64,000 nt of DNA from PALSA-607 sp963737705. Its GTDB lineage: Bacteria > Actinomycetota > Actinomycetes > Acidothermales > Acidothermaceae. Numbering within the stretch: the stretch's first letter is position 1; each line of letters opens with the position of its first letter. Location: positions 310,001 to 374,000 of the forward strand of contig CAVTTP010000006.1 of the NCBI GenBank assembly GCA_963737705.1, read 5' to 3'. Positions 17,376 to 26,617 of the stretch are shown in pieces. The translations under genes were made by a program, and so were the position numbers. The notes under the pieces were generated by a model, which was not told the origin of the DNA, did no database searches, and worked only from the letters and a program-made list of their open reading frames with translations.

Positions 17376-18299
17376 CTACTTCGAGGCGAGGGAAGCGAGG
17401 GCAGTGGTCGCGGTGACCACACCCGCTGCGGTGCAGACGTTGGCCGGCTTGCCGCCGGTCATGTCGCAGATTTCCGCGGTGAAGACGTCAGCACTGGCTT
17501 GGATCGCCGCGCCCTGCTTCGACGTGGGACTGCTCATGGCCGCGGCGACAGCGTCTGGTGTCAGACCCGCCAACACTGCTGGGTCGAACGCCGTACCGTT
17601 CTGCCGCCACTTGCCACCGAAGTCAATGAAGGGATATCCCGGTTGACCCGGCGTGGAGCCGCCGTACTGCTCGAAGAGTGCGTTCTCGGCCGTGGTCAGG
17701 CTCTGCAGCGGCTTGTTGTTGCCGTCGACCTGCTCTTTGGCGTCGAAGTCGATGTAACTGCTCTTGTACGACGCGTCGCGGAACGACAGCGTCGGCGTGT
17801 GTGGATCTGAGTCCGTCGACGACGAGTACGTCGTACTCAGCCCGGTGAACGTCCCGAAGCGGGCCAACGCGACTGCCATCGACCAGCGGGTCGCCCCGCA
17901 GTTCGGGCACCACTCCGCACCGACGTACAAGACCTGGGGTAAGCCGTTGGAGGCCTTCAAAGCCGGGGTCGTCATCGCGCTCGGGGGCCCGGTGACCTTG
18001 CTCAGATCAGGCTGCGCCGTCAGGCTCGACGTCGCGACCGTGGCGATCGCTTGGCTGACCGCCGTCGAGGCGGGCAGAACGTCGCTGGCACCTGCGCTCT
18101 TCTTGGTGTGGAGACCGGCGAGCACGATGCCGCCGATCACCACGATGACGAGCAGGACACCGCCGCCGGCGTAGAGCAGGTTGCGCTTGCGCTCCGAACG
18201 CTGCTGAGCGGCGCGTTGAGCGGCAATGCGCTCAGTGGCAGCCTTCTTGGCGGCGTACTTGGTCGACGTCCGACCCTTGTCGTCGCGTCCGTCAGCCAT
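17376..18299 (-). CDS. DUF929 thioredoxin-like membrane protein 2
   Basis: This 307-residue paralog of the other DUF929 gene is first in the operon. It has a basic N-terminus rich in AAQRAAQQRSERKR, one transmembrane helix (NLLYAGGGVLLVIVVIGGIVLAG), and an extracytoplasmic domain with CPNC in VLYVGAEWCPNCGATRWSMA, compared with CPYC in the partner. The middle residues of the active-site dipeptide tune redox potential in thioredoxin folds, so the two copies may differ in function (inference). The start ATG 18299 is chosen because MADGRDDKGRTSTKYAAKKAATERIAAQ aligns with the paralog; the upstream extension does not. Confidence 0.85.
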   Translation of the reverse strand: MADGRDDKGRTSTKYAAKKAATERIAAQRAAQQRSERKRNLLYAGGGVLLVIVVIGGIVLAGLHTKKSAGASDVLPASTAVSQAIATVATSSLTAQPDLSKVTGPPSAMTTPALKASNGLPQVLYVGAEWCPNCGATRWSMAVALARFGTFTGLSTTYSSSTDSDPHTPTLSFRDASYKSSYIDFDAKEQVDGNNKPLQSLTTAENALFEQYGGSTPGQPGYPFIDFGGKWRQNGTAFDPAVLAGLTPDAVAAAMSSPTSKQGAAIQASADVFTAEICDMTGGKPANVCTAAGVVTATTALASLASK

Positions 18300-18454
18300 C
18301 CCGGCACCTCTCACTGGATTCGACCGCTGCTTCGCTGCGCTCAACTGCCACATGCTCGACTGCCACATGGTGGCTTCGCTGCGCAAAGCCTAACGCCTTG
18401 ACCAACGCATCGGACTCCCGTGACGGTTCCTGAACCGACCGACCAATCCGGACA

Positions 18455-18500
18455 GCCACTGACCGCCTCCCCGGAAAGCCACTGACCGCCTCCCCGGAAA
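18455..18500. repeat. Tandem duplication, 23 bp
   Basis: Two perfect adjacent copies of a 23-bp unit beginning GCCACTGACC and ending CCCCGGAAA (18455-18477 and 18478-18500). They lie in the non-coding interval between the DUF929 operon and the bldC terminator. No function is apparent. Confidence 0.85.
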
Positions 18501-18505
18501 GCCGG

Positions 18506-18540
18506 AAGGCGCCGACTCCCAGTTGGGTAGTCGACGCCTT
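18506..18540 (-). terminator. Hairpin terminator after bldC
   Basis: A 35-base inverted repeat has arms AAGGCGCCGACTCCC and GGGTAGTCGACGCCTT, pairing with two mismatches around a short AGTTG loop. It lies 51 bases downstream of the bldC stop. There is no long U-run, which is usual in actinobacteria. Confidence 0.7.
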
Positions 18541-18591
18541 CAGTGCTGCGCTACACGGGACGTGCCGTGCATGAGTTGTGCCGAGCTTGAA

Positions 18592-18801
18592 CTACTCGCT
18601 CTCGCGCTGTTGCGGAATCCCGCCCAGCAGAGCCCGAACCTCAGTCTCGCGGTAACGGCGGTGTCCACCGAGCGTGCGGATCGACGTGAGCTTGCCCGCC
18701 TTCGCCCAGCGTGTGACCGTTTTGGGGTCGACACGGAACATCGTCGCCACCTCGGCCGGGGTCAATAGCGGCTCAGCCTCGGGTGTGCGCGTGCTTGCCA
18801 A
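18592..18801 (-). CDS. bldC: BldC-family MerR-type DNA-binding protein
   Basis: This 69-residue protein is almost entirely a winged helix-turn-helix: LLTPAEVATMFRVDPKTVT, RWAKAGKLTSIRTLGGHRR and YRETEVRALLGGIPQQ, near-identical in pattern to Streptomyces BldC, which binds DNA cooperatively in head-to-tail arrays and controls development. In non-sporulating actinobacteria the role is less clear. Start TTG 18801 is supported by AGGAGG upstream and by the family N-terminus (STRTPEAEPLLTPAEV). It lies near purM/purF, as in Streptomyces. Confidence 0.96.
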   Translation of the reverse strand: MASTRTPEAEPLLTPAEVATMFRVDPKTVTRWAKAGKLTSIRTLGGHRRYRETEVRALLGGIPQQRESE

Positions 18802-18833
18802 GGGAAGTTCCTCCTCGCGGACCGGCGATTGTC

Positions 18834-18951
18834 GGCCCTTACATCGGGTCGGCGGGTGCCGGCCCCTCTACATTCAGGGTCGGCGGTCGCCGGCCCTTCT
18901 GATTCGGGACGGCAGGTGCCGGCCCCCCCACATTGGTCCAGCAGAAGCTGG
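18834..18951. repeat. Four degenerate ~30-bp direct repeats upstream of bldC
   Basis: Units beginning GGCCC and ending GGTGCC or similar start at about 18834, 18861, 18892 and 18921 (27-31 bp each), with a shared core close to ACATTCGGGTCGGCGG. The fourth is the most diverged. They lie just upstream of the bldC ribosome site, where its promoter should be. The rest of the gap, to 19185, shows no gene or clear RNA. Confidence 0.65.
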
Positions 18952-19185
18952 CCCCCAAACATGCCCACCAGCCCCAGCGCCCAGCCCCCGTTGCCTGGTT
19001 GCCTGGCTTGCCTGGCAGACATCTCCGAACATGGCGCCGACAACTACGTCGGGCCCATGGCTTAAATACTGCCGTTCGCGCAGGATGTCCGAAATGGCCC
19101 GACCGGGTCATCCTTGGTTGCCCCTGGACTAGTCCGAGATACGCCATTTAGCCCCAGTTGGGCGCGCAACCGGACGAAACAAACC

Positions 19186-20163
19186 CTACGAGGCGTGCTC
19201 GTGAGCGCGGATCTCATCCCATGTGTCGCGAACCGACGACAGGCGGGCAATTGCCGCGTCGATGTTCCCGGCCCGCAGGTCGCCGAGCCCGCGGCTCACA
19301 TCGGCCACCGAATCGTCCAGCGCCGGCGTGCTTTCGCCCAGCCCTCCGGCGTCCAGCTCGACAACCGAACGCGCGTGAAACTCCTCGAGCCAGCGGCCGA
19401 GCTCCTCGAGTTCAGCGAGCGGCAGGAGGGTGGTATCCGCCACCCGCACCGACGCCAAGGCGCGCGCCACGCAGCGCCGAGCGTCCGCCATCGGCGCTAG
19501 GTAGCGCGACGACGGCGCCGGCTGGACCGACGGACGCGGCCTCTCGACGTCCGCCTCGAGCCCTTGATGATCTTGCGGCTCTTGATGCTCTTGGTGATGT
19601 GGCGAGCTGGTGGAGGGCTCAGCGTCGACCGGCTCGACGTGGCGATGACTCGGTTGGAAGACGGCGAGCCACGCCATCGGCACTGACCAGCGCGAACTGC
19701 GCACGTGCGGGCCGGTCAGCGAACTCCGCTCGGAGACGAGCTGGGCCAGCGTCACCGACGCGGCATCGATCACCGCGGCGGGCAGGAAGGACGGCAGCAC
19801 GGTTGGCGCAATGTCGGTCTGGAAGTCCTCGAGTGCCAGCAGCGCGCGCCACGACATCTCCACCGGGCACACGCGAAGGCGCCCATCGGCCCCGTCGGGC
19901 TGCAACACGATGCCGGCTGGGTGTGCGGCGCCCTCGGTCAGATCGAGGTCGGTCACAACTCGCGGAGGGAGCGCGGTCAGCGCTCTGATGGCGGCGGCGT
20001 GCTCGCGGGCCGCCATCTGAGCAGCGGTCAGCGGCCCAGCCGCCGCAACGGCCCGCCACCAGGCCCGCTCGTCGGCGGGGAAGGCCTCGAGCGGCTCGTA
20101 GACGCGCAGGAACGCCGCAACCGCGGTCAACCCACCGCGCGCCGGACCCGAACTGCCAGTCAC
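19186..20163 (-). CDS. Conserved actinobacterial hypothetical protein
   Basis: This protein of about 325 residues has no recognised domain. The first 170 residues are helical and well conserved in style (FLRVYEPLEAFPADERAWW, PRVVTDLDLTEG, LRVCPVEMSWRALLALEDFQ). A middle linker is rich in His, Gln and Glu (SSPHHQEHQEPQDHQ), and the C-terminal 100 residues are helical (DARRCVARALASVRV, LGRWLEEFHARSVVELDAGGL). GTG 20163 is chosen because the family-like part begins there; no strong ribosome site is seen and the start is uncertain. An unnamed gene in this position between bldC and DUF3073 is expected from synteny. Confidence 0.7.
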   Translation of the reverse strand: MTGSSGPARGGLTAVAAFLRVYEPLEAFPADERAWWRAVAAAGPLTAAQMAAREHAAAIRALTALPPRVVTDLDLTEGAAHPAGIVLQPDGADGRLRVCPVEMSWRALLALEDFQTDIAPTVLPSFLPAAVIDAASVTLAQLVSERSSLTGPHVRSSRWSVPMAWLAVFQPSHRHVEPVDAEPSTSSPHHQEHQEPQDHQGLEADVERPRPSVQPAPSSRYLAPMADARRCVARALASVRVADTTLLPLAELEELGRWLEEFHARSVVELDAGGLGESTPALDDSVADVSRGLGDLRAGNIDAAIARLSSVRDTWDEIRAHEHAS

Positions 20164-20328
20164 AGTCGCATCGTTGCACGAGTGAGGGCATCGGGGGTGC
20201 CTCCCACGAACCAAACAGGTAGGCTGTGCCGACGGCCCGTGCGGAAACGCCAGGCCCTCACTACTGTTCATGAGTACTTCGAATTGTCGTCCGATGCGGG
20301 ACCACGGTCCTGACGAGGGGGTCGAGCC

Positions 20329-20580
20329 ATGGGGCGCGGCCGGGCCAAGGCTAAGCAGACCAAAGTCGCCCGTGAGTTGAAATATTCAACTGGCGGGACA
20401 GACCTTGAGGCACTGCGCAAAGAATTAGCGAGCGCGCCGCCGTCGACCAGCACACCGAATACATCGGGCTGGGTCGACGACGAGACCGACGCCGAGTTCG
20501 ACGCTGACTCCGATTCCGATGAAGACGACGACGAGGACGACGACCTCGACGGCAAGTACGGAGCGTCTGGCTCCCGCTAG
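20329..20580 (+). CDS. DUF3073 family protein
   Basis: This 83-residue protein has a basic start (MGRGRAKAKQTKVARELKYS) and a very acidic tail, with a run of Asp/Glu over the last 30 residues (DADSDSDEDDDEDDDLDG). This is the DUF3073 pattern, restricted to actinobacteria and usually found beside purM. Function is unknown; the opposite charges of the two halves suggest nucleic-acid or ribosome contact, but that is speculation. GAGGGGG lies upstream of ATG 20329. It is transcribed away from the upstream hypothetical gene and toward the lipoprotein gene. Confidence 0.9.
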   Translation: MGRGRAKAKQTKVARELKYSTGGTDLEALRKELASAPPSTSTPNTSGWVDDETDAEFDADSDSDEDDDEDDDLDGKYGASGSR

Positions 20581-20601
20581 CCCAGCTCCCCGCCGTCCGG
20601 C

Positions 20602-21796
20602 CTAGTTCGAGGACGCCGCCACCGGGCAGGTGTACGGCGGCCCGGCGGCCTTCATCGCTTGCAACCACCCCTGGTCGTGGCCCGCGTCAGGCCGCGGCGG
20701 GTAGCCGTACTCCTGGAGTTCCTGCGCCGTGGCCGTCAACGGCGACCAACCCGGCGGGGTGCAGAAGAAGTGCGTGATGCTCGGACTCGCTGCGGGGGCC
20801 GCAGGCGCGACGCTGGGCTCTGGACTCTGACAACGGCCAGTAGCCCGGCAGCCCAAGCAGCCTGTTCAAGTCTGGCTGCAGAATCCCTGGGTCGGACAGC
20901 TGGAGATTCGCGCCGTCACCGACATCGAGGTACACGCCGCAGAGACTGTCGGTGACCACGACTTTGCGAGTCGACGCGAAGGTCACCGTGATCTCAGACG
21001 AGATGGCAGGGCACCCGTGGGCGGCGTCCGTTGCGGTCGGGAGGGCGTTGATCGTCGCTGCCAAGGTGCGCGCATCTGTCGCATCAAGGTTCAGGGTCTT
21101 GTTCGTTGCGTCTTGGCTGTAGCCTGCCGCGACCAGCGTCGCGCCTTGCACTGTTGTCGGAATGAACTCGGCGGGCGTCCGAACCGGTAACCAGATGACC
21201 TGCGAGTCGACCCGGACGCCGACCAGCGACCCAGCCAGCCCGACGCTCACCGTGAGCCAGGGCGGTTGGAACGCGAGGGTCGGCGCGCCGTACAGATCCA
21301 CTTCCGCTGTGTAGGGCGGCCCACCCCAGCCGCCCCCGTTGCTGGTGAATCCGGCCGGCACGTGGGTCTGGACGAAAGTGAGCACCGAGTCGATCGTGCC
21401 GGGGACCGTGAAGAACGTGTGCGCGGCCGCGATGCGGTTGGTCTCCTGAGACTCAGGAGCCGCCGTGAGTCCCGCGGCCGGCGGACTCGTCACCGGCGTT
21501 GCGCCTGCGGGCAAAGTCACCAGTCGCAGCAACGAGGTGGCGAGTTCGGCAGCCTCGGCCTTGCGTCCCTGCTCGGTGTCCGGGCTGGGCGCTGCGGGCG
21601 AGTTCAGCATCAGGACTTGAGGGCTCAGCTGAGCGTTTGGTGGCGGGGATCCGATCGCACTCGGGGCCGGACTCGTTGAGGGGGACGAGGACCCGACCGT
21701 CTTGCTGGCGCACCCGGCCATTGCGATGGTGAGAGTTGCGATTGCGACCATTGCGCGGCGAGCTGTCATGGCGGTTCGACGTCGCCCGGCGCTCAT
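20602..21796 (-). CDS. Ser/Pro-rich lipoprotein, unknown function (frameshifted)
   Basis: ATG 21796 has GGAG seven bases upstream and gives a lipoprotein signal ending TLTIAMAGC, a Ser/Pro linker, then a domain with HTFFTVPGTIDSVLTFVQTHVP, WLTVSVGLAGSLVGVRVDSQVIW and a possible disulfide pair. Near 20800-20845 the protein sense moves to another frame, which continues PSITHFFCTPPGWSPLTATAQELQEYGYPPRP and ends VAASSN at 20602. One extra base explains the split, and without it the protein would be about 397 residues. Each part alone ends or begins in improbable Arg-rich sequence. No function can be assigned. It lies between purM and DUF3073. Confidence 0.6.
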
Positions 21797-21820
21797 CGGT
21801 TGCTCCGACTTGGTTAGCTG

Positions 21821-21842
21821 TGGACGCTCAAGAAGGCGTCCA
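21821..21842 (-). terminator. Hairpin downstream of purM
   Basis: The inverted repeat TGGACGC/GCGTCCA (7 bp, plus one G-T pair) encloses the loop CAAGAA. It lies 12 bases beyond the purM stop and is a likely terminator of the purF-purM transcript. The loop is shared with the hairpin after the glucosidase gene. Confidence 0.65.
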
Positions 21843-21854
21843 GCGACAACCAAC

Positions 21855-22918
21855 TTAGCTCCGGTGGGCGCCGACGAGGGTGGTTGTGCCTGGGCCTTCA
21901 CCGGCGTGCGCGTGACCAGCGACCCAGGCCGAGACACCGCGACCGCGCAGGACCTCGAGTGCACGGTCGGCGTCGGTTGCCGCGACCAGCGCAACCATCC
22001 CGACGCCCATGTTCAGGGTGCGCTCCAACTCGGGAGTCGCAACGTCACCGAGGTGCTGGATCAGACCGAAGATCGGCGCGGGCGGCCCACGTCGTCCGAT
22101 CGATTTGGATGTCGACGCCAACCGGCAGCACGCGGTCGAGGTTCGCAGCAAACCCACCGCCAGTGACATGCGAGAACGCGTGGACGTCGACGGCGTTGAT
22201 CAAGGCGAGGCAGTCGAGGCTGTAGATCCGCGTCGGCACGAGCAACTCCTCGCCGAGCGTGCGACCGAGGTCGTCGCTGTGCGCGTCGAGCGCGAGGCCG
22301 GCCCGTGAGAGCAGGACATGACGGGCGAGTGAGTAGCCGTTGGAGTGCAACCCGCTCGACGCCATCGCGATCACGACGTCGTCGGCACGCACCCGATGTG
22401 CGCCGAGCACCGCGTCTTCGTCGACGACCCCCGTTCCGGCGCCGGCGAGGTCGTACTCATCGACGCCCAGCAACCCAGGATGCTCTGCGGTCTCTCCGCC
22501 GATTAGTGCACAGCCGGCTTGCCTGCACCCTTCGGCGATGCCGTCGACGATCGCGGCGATGCGCTCCGGCACGACCTTGCCGCAGGCGATGTAGTCGGTC
22601 ATGAAGAGCGGCTCGGCGCCGCACACGACGAGGTCGTCGACAACCATGCCGACCAGGTCGATGCCGATGGTGTCGTGCTTGTCCATCGCCTGGGCGATGG
22701 CGACTTTGGTGCCGACGCCGTCGGTCGAGGTTGCCAGCAAGGGCTGGCGGTAGCGGGCTGCATCGAACCTGAAGAGGCCCGCGAAACCGCCGAGGCCGCC
22801 GACTACTTCGGGCCGCGACGCCTTGCGCACCGATGCCTTCATCAACTCGACCGCACGGTCACCCGCCTCGATGTCGACGCCGGCGGCGGCGTAAGTGATC
22901 GGAGTCTGACTCGCTCAC
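21855..22918 (-). CDS. purM: Phosphoribosylformylglycinamidine cyclo-ligase PurM (two frameshifts)
   Basis: PurM converts FGAM to AIR with ATP in purine synthesis. GTG 22918 (VSESDS) lies one base after the purF stop. An extra base near 22899-22906 shifts the frame before ITYAAAGVDIEAGDRAVELM, and a second near 22086-22089 (GGG) shifts it again at the point where LPVGVDIQIDRTTW should join PPAPIFGLIQHLGDV. With both removed, the protein is about 353 residues with STDGVGTKVAIA, GGETAE, SSGLHSNGYSLAR, HVTGGGFAANLDRVLP and NMGVGMVALVA, as expected. The span is 1,064 bases, exactly two more than a multiple of three. As written no single frame covers it. Sequencing error is the likeliest cause. 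Confidence 0.88.
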
Positions 22919-22919
22919 G

Positions 22920-24471
22920 TCACGGATGTTCGAGGGCCGTGTGCCCGAGCGAAGGGTGACCGCCAACTGACGGAACCGTCGCCAGCAATGCCTCGACCGG
23001 CGTGATCTCCAGCATGTCCTTGCCCATGAAACGCGGGTCGGGCAGTGCGGTCGGGTACTCGCCGTCGAAGCAAGCGCGGCAGAGGTTCTGCTTCGGCCGT
23101 GTCGTCGCCGCCACTAACCCGTCGAGAGAGACGTAGGACAGCGAGTCGGCACCGATCGACGTCCGGATCTCCTCGACGGTCAAGCCGTTCGCGATGAGCT
23201 CAGCCCGGGTCGCGAAGTCGATGCCGTAGAAACACGGCCACTTCACCGGCGGCGAGGAGATGCGCACGTGCACTTCGGTCGCGCCGGCTTCGCGCAGCAT
23301 GCGGACGACGGCGCGCTGCGTATTGCCACGAACGATCGAGTCGTCGACAACGACGATCCGCTTGCCGCGGATGACATCGCGCAGCGGATTCAGCTTCAGC
23401 CGGATGCCGAGTTGGCGCAACGTTTGCGACGGCTGGATGAACGTGCGGCCGACGTAGGCGTTCTTGACAAGGCCTGCGGCATAAGGGATTCCGGACTCTT
23501 CGGCGTAGCCGATGGCGGCCGGCGTGCCGGAGTCGGGGGTCGGCATCACGAGGTCGGCGATGGCCGGCGCCTCACGTGCGAGTTGGCGGCCGACCTCGAC
23601 GCGAGTCGCGTGCACGCTGCGACCGTCAAGGTTCGAGTCGGGGCGGGCAAGGTAGACGAACTCGAAGACGCAGAACTTCGGCTTCGGGCTCGGCGAACCG
23701 CACCGACCGCGGGCCGTTCTCGTCGATCGCGAGCAGCTCGCCAGGCTCGATCTCGCGCACGTACGCCGCACCGACGATGTCGAGCGCGGCGGTCTCGCTC
23801 GCGACCACCCAGCCGTGCTCGAGCTTGCCAAGCGCGAGCGGCCGGACGCCGTAGCGGTCGCGCGCGGCGTACAGCGTGTTCTCGTCCATGAACACGAAAC
23901 TGAACGCGCCCTCGACCTGCCGCAGCACCTCGACCGCGGCGGTCTCGAGGCTGCGATCGGGGTGGCTCGCGAGCAGCGACGTGACCAGGTCGGTGTCGGA
24001 CGTCGACCGCAGCGGGCGCCGGTCGAACGCGATCTCGCCGCTGTCGGCCTGCGCCTTCTCGACCAGCTGCGCAAGATCACCGGTGTTGGTCAGGTTGCCG
24101 TTGTGCGCGAGCGCGATGCTGCCGATCGCGGTCGACCTGAACGTGGGCTGCGCGTTCTCCCACACCGATGAGCCGGACGTCGAGTAGCGGGCGTGGCCGA
24201 TCGCGATGTCGCCCTTGAGGGTGGCGAGGTTCGACTCGTTGAAGACCTGCGAAACCAGGCCCATGTCCTTGTAAACAAGGATTTTCTTGCCGTCGCTGAC
24301 CGCGATGCCAGCCGATTCCTGGCCGCGGTGCTGGAGTGCGTAGAGCGCGAAGTAGGTGAGGTTGGCCACCTCTTCGCCCGGGGCCCAGACACCGAAAACG
24401 CCACAGGCGTCTTGCGGACCCTTGTCTTCAGCGAGCAGATCGTGATTCAGCCGGCCGTCGCCACGAGGCAC
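22920..24471 (-). CDS. purF: Amidophosphoribosyltransferase PurF (one frameshift)
   Basis: PurF makes phosphoribosylamine from PRPP and glutamine, the first committed step of purine synthesis. GTG 24471, with GGGAG upstream, gives a short propeptide ending DKGPQDA; the catalytic cysteine begins CGVFGVWAPGEEVANLTYFA. The glutaminase domain has LQHRGQESAGIA and GHARYSTSG, the transferase domain has VVVDDSIVRGNTQ, and cysteines near the end (NLCRACFDGEYP) fit the iron-sulfur form. An extra base in GGG at about 23686 moves the frame between FAEPE and PKFCVFEFVYLARPDSN. Corrected length is about 516 residues. It is followed one base later by purM. Confidence 0.92.
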
Positions 24472-24602
24472 CTGCTGGGCTCCCTTAAAGAGTGACGCGA
24501 AGGGGTGAGCGGAGTAGTGGATCGAGGAGTGCTGGGATGTGCTCCAGTGTACGGGCCCCCGAGCCGATGCGGACGAGTCCTCGCCGATGTTCTGCAGATC
24601 GA

Positions 24603-24966
24603 CTACAGGTCGGTGGCACCGACGGCCGCCCACCATGACTGCTCACCGACCACCACGAGGTCGATCAGTTCAGGCCGCGCAACGGCCATCCGCGCGCGCA
24701 ACTCTTCCCACAGGCGCCAGTCTTCTGCGCGTGGTTGGCCATCAGATCGCGGCACCGCGACGATCACCGCCGGGGCGTCAACGCCGTCGACAACCTCGAC
24801 CAGCCCGTCAAGTTCAAGCGGCCCGAGTTCTTCGGCGGGCAGTGCCATCGCATTGACCGGACGACCACTCGTCGTCGAGGAAGAGCACCCACGTGCCGCC
24901 CTCGTCGTCCACCGTGCATTGAAGCCTGACACCCTCAGCGATCCCGTCGTACCAGCCCTTGTCCAT
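24603..24966 (-). CDS. Small conserved hypothetical upstream of purF (frameshifted)
   Basis: ATG 24966 begins MDKGWYDGIAEGVRLQCTV, DDEGGTWVLFLDDE; the protein then continues in another frame as RPVNAMALPAEELGPLELDG, with ELIDLVVVGEQSWWAAVGATDL at the end. A single extra base near 24858-24871 separates the two halves; the corrected length is about 120 residues. Both halves read as ordinary soluble protein and the join is at similar codon usage. No domain is recognised. The position directly before purF resembles the small conserved gene seen there in mycobacteria (Rv0807 region), an untested comparison. The frame is open further upstream to 25128, but a strong terminator hairpin lies in between. 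Confidence 0.55.
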
Positions 24967-24975
24967 CGCCTGAGT

Positions 24976-25004
24976 CTGGCCCGCACGGAACCCGTGCGGG
25001 CCAG
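24976..25004 (-). terminator. Perfect 13-bp hairpin terminator after the MFS gene
   Basis: CTGGCCCGCACGG and CCGTGCGGGCCAG pair perfectly around a three-base loop. It is the strongest hairpin I found in the window. It lies about 120 bases beyond the MFS stop and 10 bases before the next ATG, so it may end the MFS transcript or limit the downstream gene. No U-tract is present. Confidence 0.75.
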
Positions 25005-25124
25005 CACAACTGAAGCTGTGGACAACGCCGACTAGCTGTCTCGACCCGCCAAGCGCGAACTCCTCGTCGGCAGGGCCGAAGTCGTCGGGATCCTCGGCGA
25101 GCACGGCCCGAGAGCGACGCTCGC

Positions 25125-26539
25125 TCATACTCCGGCTACTGACACCAGCAGTCCGAGCAGACGCGATCCCGGTCGCCACCGCGATGCCCGGCCGGAATCC
25201 ATCGAGAACTGCTTTGTCGCCCGTTCCGGTACCCGTGTGGCTCGTCACAACCGCAGTGATGATCGCGAGACCAATGGCACCGCCGAGCTGGAACGAGGTG
25301 TTGAGCAGCCCAGACGCGAGCCCTTGCTCGTCGTCGGCGACTCCACTCGTCGCCTGCACGTTCAGCGACGGGAACCCGATGCCGAACGCGAGGCCGAGCA
25401 GCAGCATCGTCGGCAGCAGCAGCGTCACGTACGACGCGTCGGCTCCGAGCCGCAGGAACAGCGCGTAACCCGCCGTCAGTACGGCGAAGGCGACGACCAG
25501 CAACTTCGGCGTGCCGAACCGGTTGATCACCGGCGCGATCCGAGTCGATGCGAGCACGACGAACACGCCTGCCGGCAAGAACGCGAACGCCGTGTGCAGC
25601 GACGACCAGCCGAGCAGCGACTGCAGGTACAGCGTGCCGATGAACTGGAAGCCGATGTATGAGCCGAACAGCGCCATCGCCGCGAGGTTCGCCCGCACGA
25701 GGCGTGCCGAACGCAGGATGCCCAAGTCGCACGAGCGGGTGCGGCGACCGCAGCTCGATCATCACGAATGCCGCGAGCAGCGCTGCGCTCACGATGAATC
25801 CGCCAAGGGTGCTGACCGATCCCCAGCCGGACGACGGGGCGGTGACGACCGTGCGAACGAGCAGCAGCATCGCTGCAGTCGCCGTTACGGCGCCTGGCAC
25901 GTCGTAGCCACCTGCGGGGCGAGCGTGCGTGTCACGAGCGACGTACTTGCGACCCAGCACGACCAAGGCTGCCGCGATCGGAGCGGGGAGTAAGAAGGTC
26001 CAGCGCCAGCCGAGTTCGGTGAGCAGGCCACCCAATACGAGGCCGAGGGAGAAGCCACTCGCTCCGACCGTCGTGAAGATGCTGAGTGCGCGGTTGCGTA
26101 CCGGGCCTTCGGCGAAGGTCGTCGTGATGATCGACAGAGCGGCGGGCGCTGTGAACGCCGCGCTGGCGCCCTTGATGAAGCGGGCCGTAATGAGCAGGTC
26201 GCCGTTGGTCGTGAGTCCTCCGAGGGCGGAGGCGACAACGAAGACGGACAGTGCCACCAACAGCACCCGCCGCCGTCCGAGCAAGTCGGCTGCACGCCCA
26301 CCGAGAAGCAGCAGACCGCCGTATCCGAGCACGTAGCCGGAGACGATCCACTGCAGCTGGTCGGTGCTCAGTTTGAGGTCGCGCTGGATGGACGGGAGCG
26401 CCATGCCGACCATCGAGACGTCGAGCGCGTCAAGGAAGACGACGCCGCACAACACGATGAGCGCGGCCCAGAGGGCGGGGCTCCAGCGCAATTGGGTGGC
26501 GGCGGGGTGACTGGCTGGGTGAGTATCTGAAAGGTCCAT
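25125..26539 (-). CDS. MFS drug-efflux-type transporter (two frameshifts)
   Basis: This resembles the 14-helix DHA2 multidrug group: LDALDVSMVGMALPSIQRDL in helix 1, motif A-like GGRAADLLGRRRVLLVALS, and GASGFSLGLVLGGLLTELGWRWTF (motif C-like). The frame changes near 25721-25726 (between HPLVRL and GILRSARLVRANL) and again near 25158-25170. The final frame ends LLGLLVSVAGV and stops at 25125. Each change is one extra base; the corrected length is about 470 residues. It is transcribed divergently from a MarR gene with a palindrome between, so it is probably under MarR control. Substrate is unknown. Confidence 0.85.
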
Positions 26540-26547
26540 GCGACGAC

Positions 26548-26569
26548 AATACATGCACGTGCATTGATT
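26548..26569. promoter_or_regulatory. Palindromic MarR operator candidate
   Basis: A perfect 12-bp palindrome ATGCACGTGCAT (26553-26564) is flanked symmetrically by AAT and ATT, making a 22-bp site in the 78-bp interval between the divergent MFS and MarR genes. Spacing and symmetry are typical of MarR dimer sites. It starts nine bases upstream of the MFS start codon. Confidence 0.7.
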
Positions 26570-26617
26570 GCAAGAGAATATTTTGCGCTGGTCATATTTG
26601 CGCGGTACCGTTACCAC

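Noticed and set aside
25005..25128. Small ORF starting ATG 25128, overlapping the MFS stop
   Set aside because: Its short opening (MSERRSRAVLAEDPDDFGPA) could be real, but the frame runs into a strong terminator hairpin and no family could be assigned, so I left it unannotated.
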